Assembly: GCF_021018805.1 (NCBI RefSeq)
Contig: NC_086247.1
Span: 89,760,140-89,824,139 of the forward strand
Source of the DNA: Prinia subflava
Taxonomy: Eukaryota; Chordata; Aves; Passeriformes; Cisticolidae
Direction: 5' to 3'
DNA length: 64,000 nucleotides
Shown: positions 37,456-48,992 of the stretch, piece after piece
How positions within the stretch are numbered: the first letter of the stretch is position 1
Layout of the letters: the number at the start of each line of letters is the position of its first letter
Made by a program: the position numbers and the translations under genes
The notes under the pieces: model-generated
What the model was told of the DNA's origin: nothing
Databases searched by the model: none
Seen by the model: the letters and a program-made list of their open reading frames with translations, nothing else

Positions 37456-39555
37456 AGCAGTCATTGAAATATCCTCGTCAGGCTCTGTTGGGTGATTGAT
37501 GGGGCAGTGGGAAAGGCAGCTGGTTGCTGTTGCTGTTTGCTGTCGAATGTAAATACTCCTGTGTTAAGAGGCAAGTGTGTGTCTGTCTGTGTGCAAAGTT
37601 CTGACATTTCTTCCTTTCCACACAGACTTTCCCTAATTTTAAAAAATTTGGTTTTAACTGAATTCCCTACAGAAGAGAAGCAGTAAAGCTTTCCTGTGAA
37701 TTTATGAGGCAGCTTTCCTTAGAAATTCTGTAGCATGCTTTTCCATGTGCTACACAACAGATGTTTGAAGCTGATCGGTGTCATGTGTTGCATTTTGTGG
37801 TACTTTAATACGTGCTTTTGAGAGACAAGCAATACAAAGAGACTCTAAGATGGATATAATTTTCACAGTGCTGTCTTTGGTTACTCCAGTAAAGCCACAT
37901 CAAACTATCGCTGCTCATCTGCAGTCTAGGCTAAAAGCTGCTTGACTGCTGGCAGAAATTTCATCCTTTACCCGCACACTAATTTTTCCAGCAGCCCCTT
38001 GCACCATACAAAAGCTCTGTTTATTGACTTTATAGATTTTCATACTTCTCATAAAACTGTAAATCAGACTTTCTCAATTTTCTTTGGTAGTGGTATTGTT
38101 AAACAGAGGTGATGTCACTGAACTGCTTTTTTGGTGATGTAGGCTTTATTTATTTAAATTTGTGGTGCAATACAAATTGTCTTTCTCAAATTAAGCATGA
38201 TCTTGTGACCTCTCTGCAGGGCACTTACACAGTGTCTGATGTTCATCATTGTGCTATCTAAAATCTTAGTTCAGGTCAGTGATTGCATTTTGAGAGCTTC
38301 CTTTTAGGAGTGGCTAAGCTGAACCATAGCAAAGATACCATACTAAGTCACTTTCTTGGTGCCCCTGAACGTCCAGTTTGATGAAAATAAAAGGTGCTTA
38401 TCACTAAACTGTTTATAGATCCTTTAAGGCCAAAGCCATATATTCAACAGGAGTGGCAGAGAATTAAAAAATAAAAAAAATAAAAACATGCTATTCAAAG
38501 CTGATGTTTCAGATTTCTTTCATCATGTCCCTGTCAATTAAAATAGTCAGTGGGTGAGGAAGAATTCACATGTATTAGGATTCAATAATGATTATTTACA
38601 TGAAAGAGGGTTTTAAGAGAGGATCCTGGAGTGGCTAAAGGCTAATAGAAGCTGTCTAAGAGCTACTAAGAAAGCATTAGTATGTAAAGTTAAGACAACA
38701 CAGTCAGCTATACTTTAAATTACATCTAAATAAGGATATAAAATATTTATCTGAGATGCAGGAGAAGCATAAGCCTCTTGACTTTCACAAGGCAAATATA
38801 TCTATAGCACAAACAGATGAAAATAGAGACAGTTTTCACATAATCAAATGTGTAGCACTCACTCCTTCATTCCTTGGCCTGAGAATCCAAAATTTAGTAG
38901 CTAACAAATAAATATTGTAAAACATAGTATTAGCTGATTAGATCTGGCAAGAAACAAAACTCCAGACTAGGAACCTGCAGTACCAGAGAGGAGGAAAATC
39001 CATTAAACATACACAGCAATAACTCATAATGATAATCTTGTAGAGATGTGTCTGCAAACTGTAACTCAAAAAGCCAAACTAACCCATTTACAGCTTCCAA
39101 CATCTCAACAGAATACCTTTAGATGCTATTAGCCTATTTTTGGTTTATATCTCTTTTGTGGTGGCAGCTTAACTGTTTTGAAGTATATCTCTGTGGGAAT
39201 TGATGGGTTTGGTTATGTATTTTTTTACTATATGAAGGAGAATGATCGATTTTGTTTATGCTTATGCTGGTTGTTGTTTGGCTGTGTGACAAGGTTGCTA
39301 TCAACAGAAGGGATGAAGCATGAGGTAATGACTACGACTTAAATGAAAACACTTGTCATACCTGCTTTTTGCTTGGACTGATCATCAAGTATCAGGGCAC
39401 AGTCAAATGCCATGTGTGTTTTCTTTCATGTTTACAAACTGGCAAGCTTAATGGAAGGTAATCTTTGGTATTTCCTAAAAGTTTCCTTTGCCCTTGAAAT
39501 CTAAGCTACTAATACTGTGCTAAACTATTTAGGGTCTACTGAGAGTCAGTGGAAC
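37456..39555. other. Non-coding stretch
   Basis: No recognised gene. A short A-rich run lies at about 38464-38486. Confidence 0.55.
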
Positions 39556-40442
39556 AGTTTATACATCCAGTTTACCTAAATGTTCCCTGACCTGAGTCTC
39601 CTCTGCTAAGGGTGTATTTTGCTTGTTCCAGCCTTTCTCCACAGTCTCTAGGACCTGGGATTCCTGAAGGCCAGTCCTGCTAAAAGATGAAGGCAGTGTT
39701 CGGTACTTTGGCCTTTTCCATATCCTGTGTCAGCAGGTCCCCAGTCTGGCTGAATAACAGGCTCACATTTTCCCTAGCCTTCCTTTTGTCACACATGCAC
39801 TTACAGGAGCCCTTCTTGTTGTCTTTGATATCCTTCACCAGATTCAGTGACATTTGGGCTTTGGTGTAACTAAGTTGGTTCCTGGGTGCTCAGACAATGT
39901 CTGCATATTTCTCCCAGGTTATCCTCCTGTGTACCCTCTGTATGCTTCACTTTTGTGCTTGAGTTGGTCTAGGAGCTATTCTTTTATCCATGCAGCCCTC
40001 CTGACAATTTTTGAAATTGTTGAGATGGACCTCTTTTGATCTTGGAGGAGATAGATGATCCTTTAATATTATCTAGCTTTCTTAGGCTTCTCTTCCCTCC
40101 AGTGCCTTATCTAATGGGACACTTCCAAGCAGTTTTTCAAAGAGGCCAAAGTCTGCTCTCCTGAAGAGCAGACTTTGGTTTTGAGCTTGATTTTTACCCT
40201 CCTCTCTGCCCTCAGGATCCTATACTCCTCAGCCAAGGCTGACCTTGACCTTGATCTTCACATTCCCAAAGAATCTCTCCTTGTTGGTGGGCATGAGCAG
40301 CAGAAAATTTCTCGTCATTGGCTTTTGTCATTCATGCTCTCTAGAAACCTTCTGGATTGCTTACTGTCCTGCTGTGTTGTCCCTCCAGCAAATATTGGGG
40401 TGCTATAAGTCTCTCAGGAGGTCCGGGCCTGCAAATATGATG
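39556..40442 (-). mobile_element. CR1 LINE internal fragment
   Basis: Internal piece of a CR1 non-LTR retrotransposon, sense on the minus strand. Reading leftwards from 40442, the translation with several stops and frame changes shows the C-terminal half of the endonuclease (HPNICWRDNTAG, then PTNKE), the RRADFGLFEKLL segment, WEKYADIV and NLVKDIKDNKKG. It then shows DKRKARENVSLL and finally EETQVREHLGKLD near 39560. All are colinear with CR1 ORF2. The endonuclease N-terminus, the catalytic reverse-transcriptase motifs and the 3' end are missing, so this is an inactive fragment. Plus-strand frames over it are antisense shadows. It contains the perfect hairpin at 40146-40178. Confidence 0.93.
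40146..40178. repeat. Perfect 14-bp hairpin inside the CR1 fragment
   Basis: Arms CCAAAGTCTGCTCT (40146-40159) and AGAGCAGACTTTGG (40165-40178) surround a 5-nt loop. In CR1 consensus only one arm is expected (the codons for RADFG), with unrelated sequence at the other. The second arm therefore looks copied in inverted orientation. Confidence 0.9.
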
Positions 40443-41879
40443 ATAAAGTTGCTTAAATTGTTAGGATAATCCAGAGAGGGGAGGGAATGGAAAGAAAAAT
40501 ACCGATGATAGAGAATATTTATGTTAGTGCAGAACTGTGGAAATACATTCTGTCCTGCATACTGCCTGCTGACCAGGTTACTACTACAAATATCCCTCTC
40601 CATACCTTGAGACTTACTACGCACACTAGAGTGACTGTCCCCTTGGACCTGTGTCTCAGCATTGTGGGGACTACTTAAACCTGTTCACATCAGAAAAAAA
40701 CCTGATTGAACAAAGACTAAATATTTAAACATTTTCAGCCAACTTCACTCATTTTGCCTGAAGCACACTTGCTCCCTAGGAGGTCAGTGAGCTGTAACCT
40801 CCGGCAAGGGTGAGAGGCAGCTGGGAAGATCATCATCTTCAACTGGCATAACTAGGTCTGTAAAAGGACTTCTATCTTTGGCTTTTCTCCACTCTAGACA
40901 TAGTCTGCATATGACTAATTTGTTTTTTAAAAGAAAGCCACAGAACACTTACCCAAAAAATTCTGCTGCCACAGCATTCCTGCTGAGAGGAAGACTGAGT
41001 TATGATCTTGTCTTGGTTTGGGAAGTGAGAAATGTGATGGTGTCTGCAGTTATTGGTCTAATCTGGAGTGCAATGGACAGTCAAGAATTGTACAAGGAAT
41101 GAGAGAAATGCTGCTCAGGAATGAGACATTCAACATTTACTTACACCCCTGAACCTGCCTGAGTGCTGAGCATTGGAATCATAAGGAAGAGACACCATTT
41201 GAGGAAGACAGAAAATAAACAAGAGACAGGAAATACTGAATCAACTGGAGTCTGTTAAATGCAAACATTAGAAGACAAATGCTTTGTGGAAGGGTCTTAA
41301 ATTTTTGCCCTTTTCTTTGACTGACAAGCAGTGCCACCAGGACCTAAAAACTTTATTCCTGGACCCATGTGGACCAGAAGTGCTAGTTTCTTCTTCTGAC
41401 TTCTTGGGTAGATGCAATTTGCCGAATTTTGCCTAAACTTTTATTATAAATTTTAATTTAGGAAAGAGTTGGACTCCATTGATGGGGCCATATCACAAGA
41501 AGGATTGATAAAAATAGACTCAAATGCAGAACTGCTTCACATGTTAAGGCAACACCTGGGACTGCTACACCAATTGTTGGATGGACAAGGACTTCCTGAG
41601 GAGTCTGCAAAATCTGCTGTAAAGAGCTAAACTCCTCTGGCAGAGATCCATGACAAATTGCCAGAGATGAAAAGAGAACCACCCAGGTATGTTCAAGCTC
41701 TGCACTCCAGGCAATTGAGTACAGGGCTCTCGTTTCCAAAATGAACTGTTGAAGAGGAAAAAAAATCCTTCAGCTTCCAATATCTGTGACAAACTGGGCA
41801 CATTATGACATCGTAGCAACCATTATCCCCCTCTTTGCTTTTCTGTGTCACCTTTTGTGGATTGTGAATGCCACAGGCC
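40443..41879. other. Non-coding stretch
   Basis: No recognisable CR1 continuation and no recognised gene. Short frames around 41460-41820 match nothing I know. Confidence 0.5.
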
Positions 41880-41917
41880 TTAGAAGTTCACTTGCAGTTC
41901 ACTTAGAAGTTCACTTC
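41880..41917. repeat. 23-bp imperfect tandem duplication
   Basis: TTAGAAGTTCACTT at 41880-41893 recurs at 41903-41916, with a partial CAGTTCACTT unit between. Confidence 0.85.
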
Positions 41918-44900
41918 CACCACTCTCACCCCTACATCTCACAAAGCTGAATGTTTTTTCAAGATTTCCTTAAATTCTGTATTGTAAACCAGAGAATGGT
42001 ATGCTTTTTTCATCATCCAGAAACTGGGTCTTAATTCCACACTGTAAGTCAAACATGCAGAATGGTAACAGCAGGTGAGGAGGTGCCTTAGCACACCCAT
42101 CAGGTGCAGAAATCAGATTATTTTAGAGTTGGATGTTGCTTTTTAATAGATTCATGATGTAGCAGTAATGATGGATGTTGTTGCAGTTATTAAATACACA
42201 TTCTATAATAATGGAAAATAAACATAAAAGGGGTCTCATGTGAACCCAAGAGCCAATGTTGTTATAAGAGTGAGAAATAAAGGGAGAAGCAATAAGTATT
42301 AAGAAACCATAATAACTCAAGCAACTGAGTTGTGCATTTCTGGATGTGTTGGAGATTTTCCACAGATATTTCCTATGGAAAGAATTTATGAATCAAAGCA
42401 TAAGAGTTGTCCAGGGAAGATTGGTCCCACATGGATACTGTTGCTGTTTTAACTCATCCAAATCTTCAAAACTATTCACTATGAACAGATTGTATTCATA
42501 AGTACAGGAAGCATTTGCATTTAGCATAGCTAAATTAGCTGAAGCAGAAATGAACACACTCCATGTAATGTTTAACCAGAAAATAGAACAGTTGTATGGT
42601 CAGAGTGAGACATTTGGAGGGGGAAGACAGACCAAGCCAAATTTTGCTCCTAGTTGAGGTTATTATAGGAGTGCAACAACATTGTTCGTAGCAAAACATG
42701 GCTGGATTAATTTGCTTTCTACTTGCATTGGCATTCTTGTCAGTTATTATTTCCTACTTAGGCAGAAAGGAGAGCTGAAACATCCATTTTTAGCATCCTG
42801 GAAAATGGCTAAGACTATTTACTCTGAAGGGGCCTATCTAGTATATATCTGAGGAAGGAAATACACCATTTATTGTATTTTACTTGAAATAATGCTGTCT
42901 GGGTATCAGTACATTTTCCTTCTCTCTTTTCAAAAACTCTAAAGCAATACTATTCCTAGGACAACTTTTGACTCAAGAGCGTGAGATTATGAACCACCTC
43001 AACTCTTGTAGAAGTAAGTAGGGTTAGAAAGGTTTGTGGATACCTTTGCATTCTCAGACACAGCCATTCACATCACTGAAACTTCAGATTTAAAAAAAAA
43101 AGGACCTGGAGTTTTCTTTTAATTATCTTTCCTGGAATAAAAATTTTGCAAGCAGCTTACCTGTATTAGAAATCTTGTACATCTTTAATTTTATTAGATA
43201 ACACATCTACACTTGCAAGAAGATTAAGAATGGGTAGAAATGTTACCAAAGTTTCATAATGCTTATGCAAATATTTTTCATCTAGAAACATCCTGAGTGC
43301 TAGGATCCCTATTGCTTCCCAGCTTCATCTTGGACAGATTCAGTGAAACACATCATATTTATTACCAAACCTTTGGAAATGGAAATATACCTCAGCTTAG
43401 AATTTTAGGACTTAAATTGAACTTGTTTAGTTTGTTTGAAACGGTATTCCTGTCATTACAAAGTTTACTGTTTGTTGTCAAGTGGTGTAGAGAATTGTGC
43501 TGAAATGTTGGAGGTTGAAGTGTTCCTGGAGTAGAAACAAATGTAGCTGATGCTGTCTAGCTCTGGTAGGTGTGTCAGTCACATTTTTAACACATCGTTT
43601 GTCCAACACTGGGCATTTTCACTCAAGACTGAATACGCCACAGATTTTTACTGGCCAAGTCTTGATCCTTCTGGGGCTATATGGATCCAAGCATATGCTA
43701 ATGTCACATTAAGAGGAGTTGGAGGTGTATCCTTGCCCTGGTTCCTCTCTTCCTACAATCCCTGTTGCACTTTGATTTTCATGTGTGAGCTAGAAGAGAG
43801 TGGCAGTGCCCAGTTTCCCTTGATCTGGAAAACAAGGTGATTGGGACTGAAAGGAGCACTGTGGAGGGTGCTCCCACAGTCCCCCCCCTCCTCATGTTTA
43901 GTGTGGCTTTTCACAGTGAGGTTCTTGCACACTGACGCAGCGTCGTGGCGTATTTACTGCTGTTGCAATATGTTCTCTAAGACATGGGATGTCATCCAGT
44001 TCCTCTGGTTTCTCACTCCAGCATCTCTCCAAGAGGAAAAAGTGAAAGCCTGATATGGCAGTATTCAATTATTCTTATTGTACAGGGTACAAGCAAACCA
44101 TCTATCATTAATCATGGATGTTTTAAAACCATAAACTAGTTGTCCATATTCTTTAACAGTTGGGGAAGAAAGTTGATCTTTCCTGAAAGTATTGAAGCAG
44201 ATGGGAGTGGTGTGAATGCCAGAATAACCCTACAAATTCTACTAACGTGAAACAGTTTTGGACAGTTCAGGACATCTGGAGTGAATATGGAAGAGGGAAA
44301 TGAAAAATTTCTTGAATGTACTTAAAGGCTGAAATAGAATTACAGAGGCACAGACATGAAGAAACTGAATGAAATACACACATGGATATGGCAGAAGGCT
44401 TAAAAGGAAGTCAGCCTGCTAGGAGCAGAACTATTTTTAGTCTCCTAATGAAGAAAGCAGCTGTATTTGAGAAAGCCAGTCATTCACTACTTGGAAAATC
44501 AGCTGGAACTCTTTCTGGGTTCTGGTGTTCTGGTTGTGAGAGGAAAATCTTATGTATAAGCTCTTTCAGTCCCGGAGAACCTTAAATGGCAGTCATCTTG
44601 GCTTTTGAAGCACAGTTGGGAGCTTCTTGGGAACAGATTCACAGACTTCTGTTGGAGCCTATGGTCACTCTGTGGTGTTTAACCATTCTTGGAATGAGTG
44701 TTTCTTCAGGAGACAGCAAGGATCTGGCAAAGTGCTCTGAAATGTGCATTGATTGTAACACTGAGTTCTGCCTTTTTTATTTTTTCTGTGCCATGTAGCT
44801 TGTTATACAATGTTTATTTCCATCCTGAATTTCCCCAAAGCTTTGCTGGGGTGCAGCAGGCTGTCCAGTTCATTGTAAAAGCCCTGTTTTCTTGTCTGTG

Positions 44901-47682
44901 TAGTACTTGTGTTAGGTATGGGAATGGAAGAGAGCCACTTTATTTTACTGCTGTAGTGAAATTTGAATTGTGAAAAATTGTGTCACTAATCTTAATGAAT
45001 CATCTTCTTTGTATAGAGTAAGCTCTTTTGTAAGGTTTATTTGGTATAAAAGAGAGAGATGTCTTTTTCTGTCATATTGCTGAGTTAAACAATCAAAGTG
45101 AGTTATGTGTGTCCTGGCTGTGACAAGAATGGACAATAGGTATCACCATGTCAAAATCATCAAATGTGCTTGCTGGAAGTAAAGGAGACAGCTTGATTTT
45201 TCTGCTGGCTTGAGGAACCATTTCTGAACTAGTTAAAGTAGATGCATCATAAAAGGATGAATTGAGAGAAAAGGGATTTTAGCTTCAAGCCAATGTTGGG
45301 AAAGCCTGACCACAGCCATCTGCCTGAGATGGCCTGGAATTTTTCAATGAGAGGATGAAATTAGTGAGGAGGGCAGGTTGGGTTTGGAAACCTGCTCCTG
45401 CAAGTGGTCAGTCAACTTCAGTCAATGGTCACCTGCCCAAACCATCAGGAATTGAAGAAGATCTTAAAGGTAGGAGGAAGGCAAATATAGAAGAAGAAAT
45501 GCCATGGAGAGGGAGCTGGAGCCGGGACTTCATGGGTATCCCTGCCCCTGGCAGGTTTGCCAGGCTTCTTCAGTCACTTCCAGCTCCCAGCCTTGCATTT
45601 GGTTTATTTAGAAATGCATTTTTTCTTGTCTTTCACATGCTTTAATACATGAAGTGTCCTACACAGTGGGGGAACCATCTTGTATGTAGGTACATGAATC
45701 CTCAGAAACTGGAAGGAGGGAAGGGGTTGTATGCATCTGCTCTCCTTTTGTAGTAAGGAGTTGGTTTGGAGAAGAAGTTCATGCTCTCAGCTTCTTCCCA
45801 TTTGCTTGTCACCTGCAAAGTGTTTGCAGAAGACTATCCCTCTTGCATTTTCTGGCACATTTTCTTGTCCCTAAATCTGCTCCTGCTTGACCAATATAGT
45901 TTTAGAAAATAACCTCAAAGTATTGAAAAGCGGGAAGATCACTGACTGAATTGCATGAGGGCCAATTATGTGAGTATTTATTCTGGTATCAGTCAGGCAG
46001 CTTGGGGACAGTGACCAGCAGCTAGAGAGGGAACAGGAGCCTCCTTGCCTGACTCAAGGGCAGTCAGTGCCACAGGTCTGGCCACAGCCTGGCTTTCTGA
46101 CACAAATACCTGAAATTCTTAGATGGTTTCAGTAGAGCCTGTTTTGCATAAACCTTTTCTATTTTCCCATTACTCATATGTCCCTATGTTAATAACATAA
46201 TGTAAATAATTCTGTGCTGGATTTGGCATTCATTGAAACAGGTGTAGCACTAAAGCAGTCATAATTGGTTTCGATGTTCCCAGCCTTCTCTCCGGCTGCA
46301 GTTTCCAAAGGAGTTTACTTGTTTTTGCTTTTGAAGGTTCATTATTACCATAATTCACTCATCAGTCTGCTGCTTTTCATGCTAATTCACTTTTATAACC
46401 TGGTAGGAGGCAAGATGAAATATTTTAGGCTGCATCCTAAGGTTATTCTTTGAGTGGCCGGTGTTTTAAATGGTTGGGATGGGTATTGGCAGGAAGAGTT
46501 TTGTGATATTTACAGTCTTCAGGAATCTGTGTAAAAGTAAAAAATGCTTATCCTGATTCTGCATAAATACCACATCCAAAGCACACCTGTCTTCTGCCAT
46601 GTGGGCCAGCTAATTGGTTTTTGATCTATTTTTACTGTTCTTAGCTGAAAGGCAATTATTTTTGTTAAATTCCACAGAAAGCTGTAGAGCTGTTTTAGGG
46701 GTTTGCTGCTGTGAAAAATAGTCATGGTTTTGTTTTTTTGAAAAGCGTTCTCAAAAAATAATTACAATGATTGAGAATGCTCCTTAAAAAAAGCCCAAAA
46801 GCATGTACATTTTTCATAGCTACACGTCTCTAAAATGTCTTTGTGGGTTTCTTCACATATTCAGGAAACTTTTAAAAATAAAAAGGAGCAAATCTATCTC
46901 TGAGCTTGGCAACAGCTGAAGTTTATATTTCACAAGTATCTGAAAATGGGTTCCTCCCCATTTGCAGACACAGATGCCAAAGTTTTAAACTGACAGTGCA
47001 AAGTTTATATTGCAAGCTTTGTAAAGGCGCAAAGCAGTGTTTTTCTGCTCTGTGCCAGTCCTGCACTTATGCATGGCTGGGATGAGGCCTTGTTGGACAG
47101 TGATTATTATTATAATTGCTTATGAACTCCTAGCCTTGTGGTCGTGCAGAGCAGCAAGTCGGCATTGTTGAATTGGGAACTGTAGACATGAAAATAGCAA
47201 AAAGGTTGCCCCTGCTGCTAAACTGTTGGCAGTATTTTGTATTCCATTCTTGTCTGTATTAAAACACAGAATGTAATGAATGGGCCAAACCCTGAAATCC
47301 TTATTTGGTTATTATGAAAAGAGAGAGAAAAGGCTGTGATTCATTGGGAGAGAGATGAATAAGAGACTGCAGAGAAGGTCTGTGCAAGGTAGCTCAGAAG
47401 CTTTGTTTCTCTTGTGTTATAACCCAGCAACACAAGGGTTGTCTGAGCACGGCAAATGGTGGCTCTAGCAGAAGTAATGCTTTCAGTAGTCCTCATGCTG
47501 AGGCAAACAGAGCAGTGATGTAAGGAGATGCCTGCTGCTTATGTGATATGTCTAAGCATGTGTGTGCAGGGTCAAATGGAAAAGCTGGGCAAGTTCATGC
47601 CCCTGCAAAAATGGCTCAAGTGGCAATCATTGTATAGGATGCTCCTGAAACGAACTATTTCAAGAGATTAATTCAGAGATTT
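41918..47682. other. Non-coding stretch
   Basis: Nearly 6 kb with no recognised gene, repeat family or CpG cluster. Several frames of 60-100 codons (for example around 45355-45645) show no domain and no consistent splice context. Confidence 0.5.
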
Positions 47683-47808
47683 ATTGTTTTTTTTTGGTTG
47701 ATTGGTTTTTGTTTTGTTATGGGGGATTTTTTGTGGTCTTTCTTGATTGGCTTTTTGTGTTTTGTTTTTTGGTTTTGTTTGGTTGGTTGGTTGGTTGGTT
47801 TTTTGTTA
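47683..47808. repeat. T/G-rich tract with (GGTT)n
   Basis: T runs and TTTTG units with a GGTT tetranucleotide stretch near 47780-47800. Similar in composition to the tract at 17401-17537. Confidence 0.93.
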
Positions 47809-48980
47809 CTGGGAGCGCAAAATACCTAGGGTTACCTATTATTTCAAACAAAAGGGGTGCAGGAGAGGGAATAAAACCTGTTGCTCCAGCAGCAGAGCAG
47901 TTACTAAGTGGCAGATCATTAATCCCACTTCAGTATATTGCTGGGAGCAGCAGGAGTTACAGATGTTTGATTGCATCATCACAGTATAGTCTCTGATGAT
48001 GGTGGTTTGGGTTGTTGTAATCCCACAGAAATTATACTTTGGCTTCAGTGCTTTGGCCTGCCTGAGCATGACTGATTGTTATCTGCTCTTCAAGATTAGC
48101 TGTGCCTAGCTAAACACTCCGAACTTGATGGCAGAGGAGGATGAATTTGGGGCCCAGGTCTGTGAAAATGTTGCACAAAAAAAGGCTGCTGTGTTTACTC
48201 CCTTGTTCCCCCTAGCTTAAATAGAAAAATGAGAGCAGTGCAGAGCTCAGCCTGTCTGCTTGGGATACATTCAGCTACTTAACTCTTGCCACAAGCCACT
48301 ACAACCATGGTAGTCTGCACTTCAGCAAAGGCCAGAGGGTGTTGTAAATAATATTGGGATGCAAGTTTTTTTTCCCTTGCTCCCGCTTTTTACATGAGAT
48401 GCTTGTGAGTCACACGTGCAGGCTTGTGAGGGGGGAGGTTCAGCTGCTCTGCCTCACACTCCCCAGCCCTTCCTGATCTTGTGTCCCAGAGAATCCTGAA
48501 GATAATTTTAGTAAAAGGCTGTTCTGGGTGCCCTTTGGCTCATCTGTTTACAAAGTCACAAAGTCTCTTCTCATTATTTTTCAGGGATCAGAGGGGACAA
48601 AAGTTTAAATATTAGCTCAGTTATTTAAACTCTGTGCCAATGCCAGTCTGCTTGGCACATAGTGTTGAATCTAGTGATAAGATATTCAGCCAACTGATGA
48701 CCCTCGCAGCGTTGTAAGAAATATGCTGATTAATTCTCTGCATAGGCTAGGAGGGACAAAGCGTCTTCTGTGTTTTATGACAATTGCTATTCAAAAAGTC
48801 TGCCAAAAACCTGGGCTTAGAAATCTTTGCTAGTTCCCTCCAGCAAACAGTGATTTCCCGGAGTCTTTTAGAGTATTCCTAGATAAGCAATACTGCAGAT
48901 GAATAACAAAATTAAAAGAGAGTTCTCCAGAAAAAGCTTTGTGCCTGAAAATATTTTCTGGTATATAATTACATTTTTGT
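47809..48980. other. Non-coding stretch
   Basis: No recognised gene or repeat. Confidence 0.55.
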
Positions 48981-48992
48981 CCACTAGATGGC
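48981..48992 (+). promoter_or_regulatory. CTCF core motif match
   Basis: CCACTAGATGGC fits the vertebrate CTCF core CCASYAGRKGGC at all twelve positions, preceded by TGT. The flanks are AT-rich. Occupancy cannot be inferred from the sequence, but exact core matches are uncommon. Confidence 0.5.

Noticed and set aside
39687..40469. Several plus-strand frames of 60-77 codons
   Set aside because: They are antisense to the CR1 ORF on the minus strand.
41641..41686. Exon-like block ending CCCAG|GTATGT
   Set aside because: The acceptor is weak (interrupted pyrimidine tract) and the reading frame gives no recognisable peptide.
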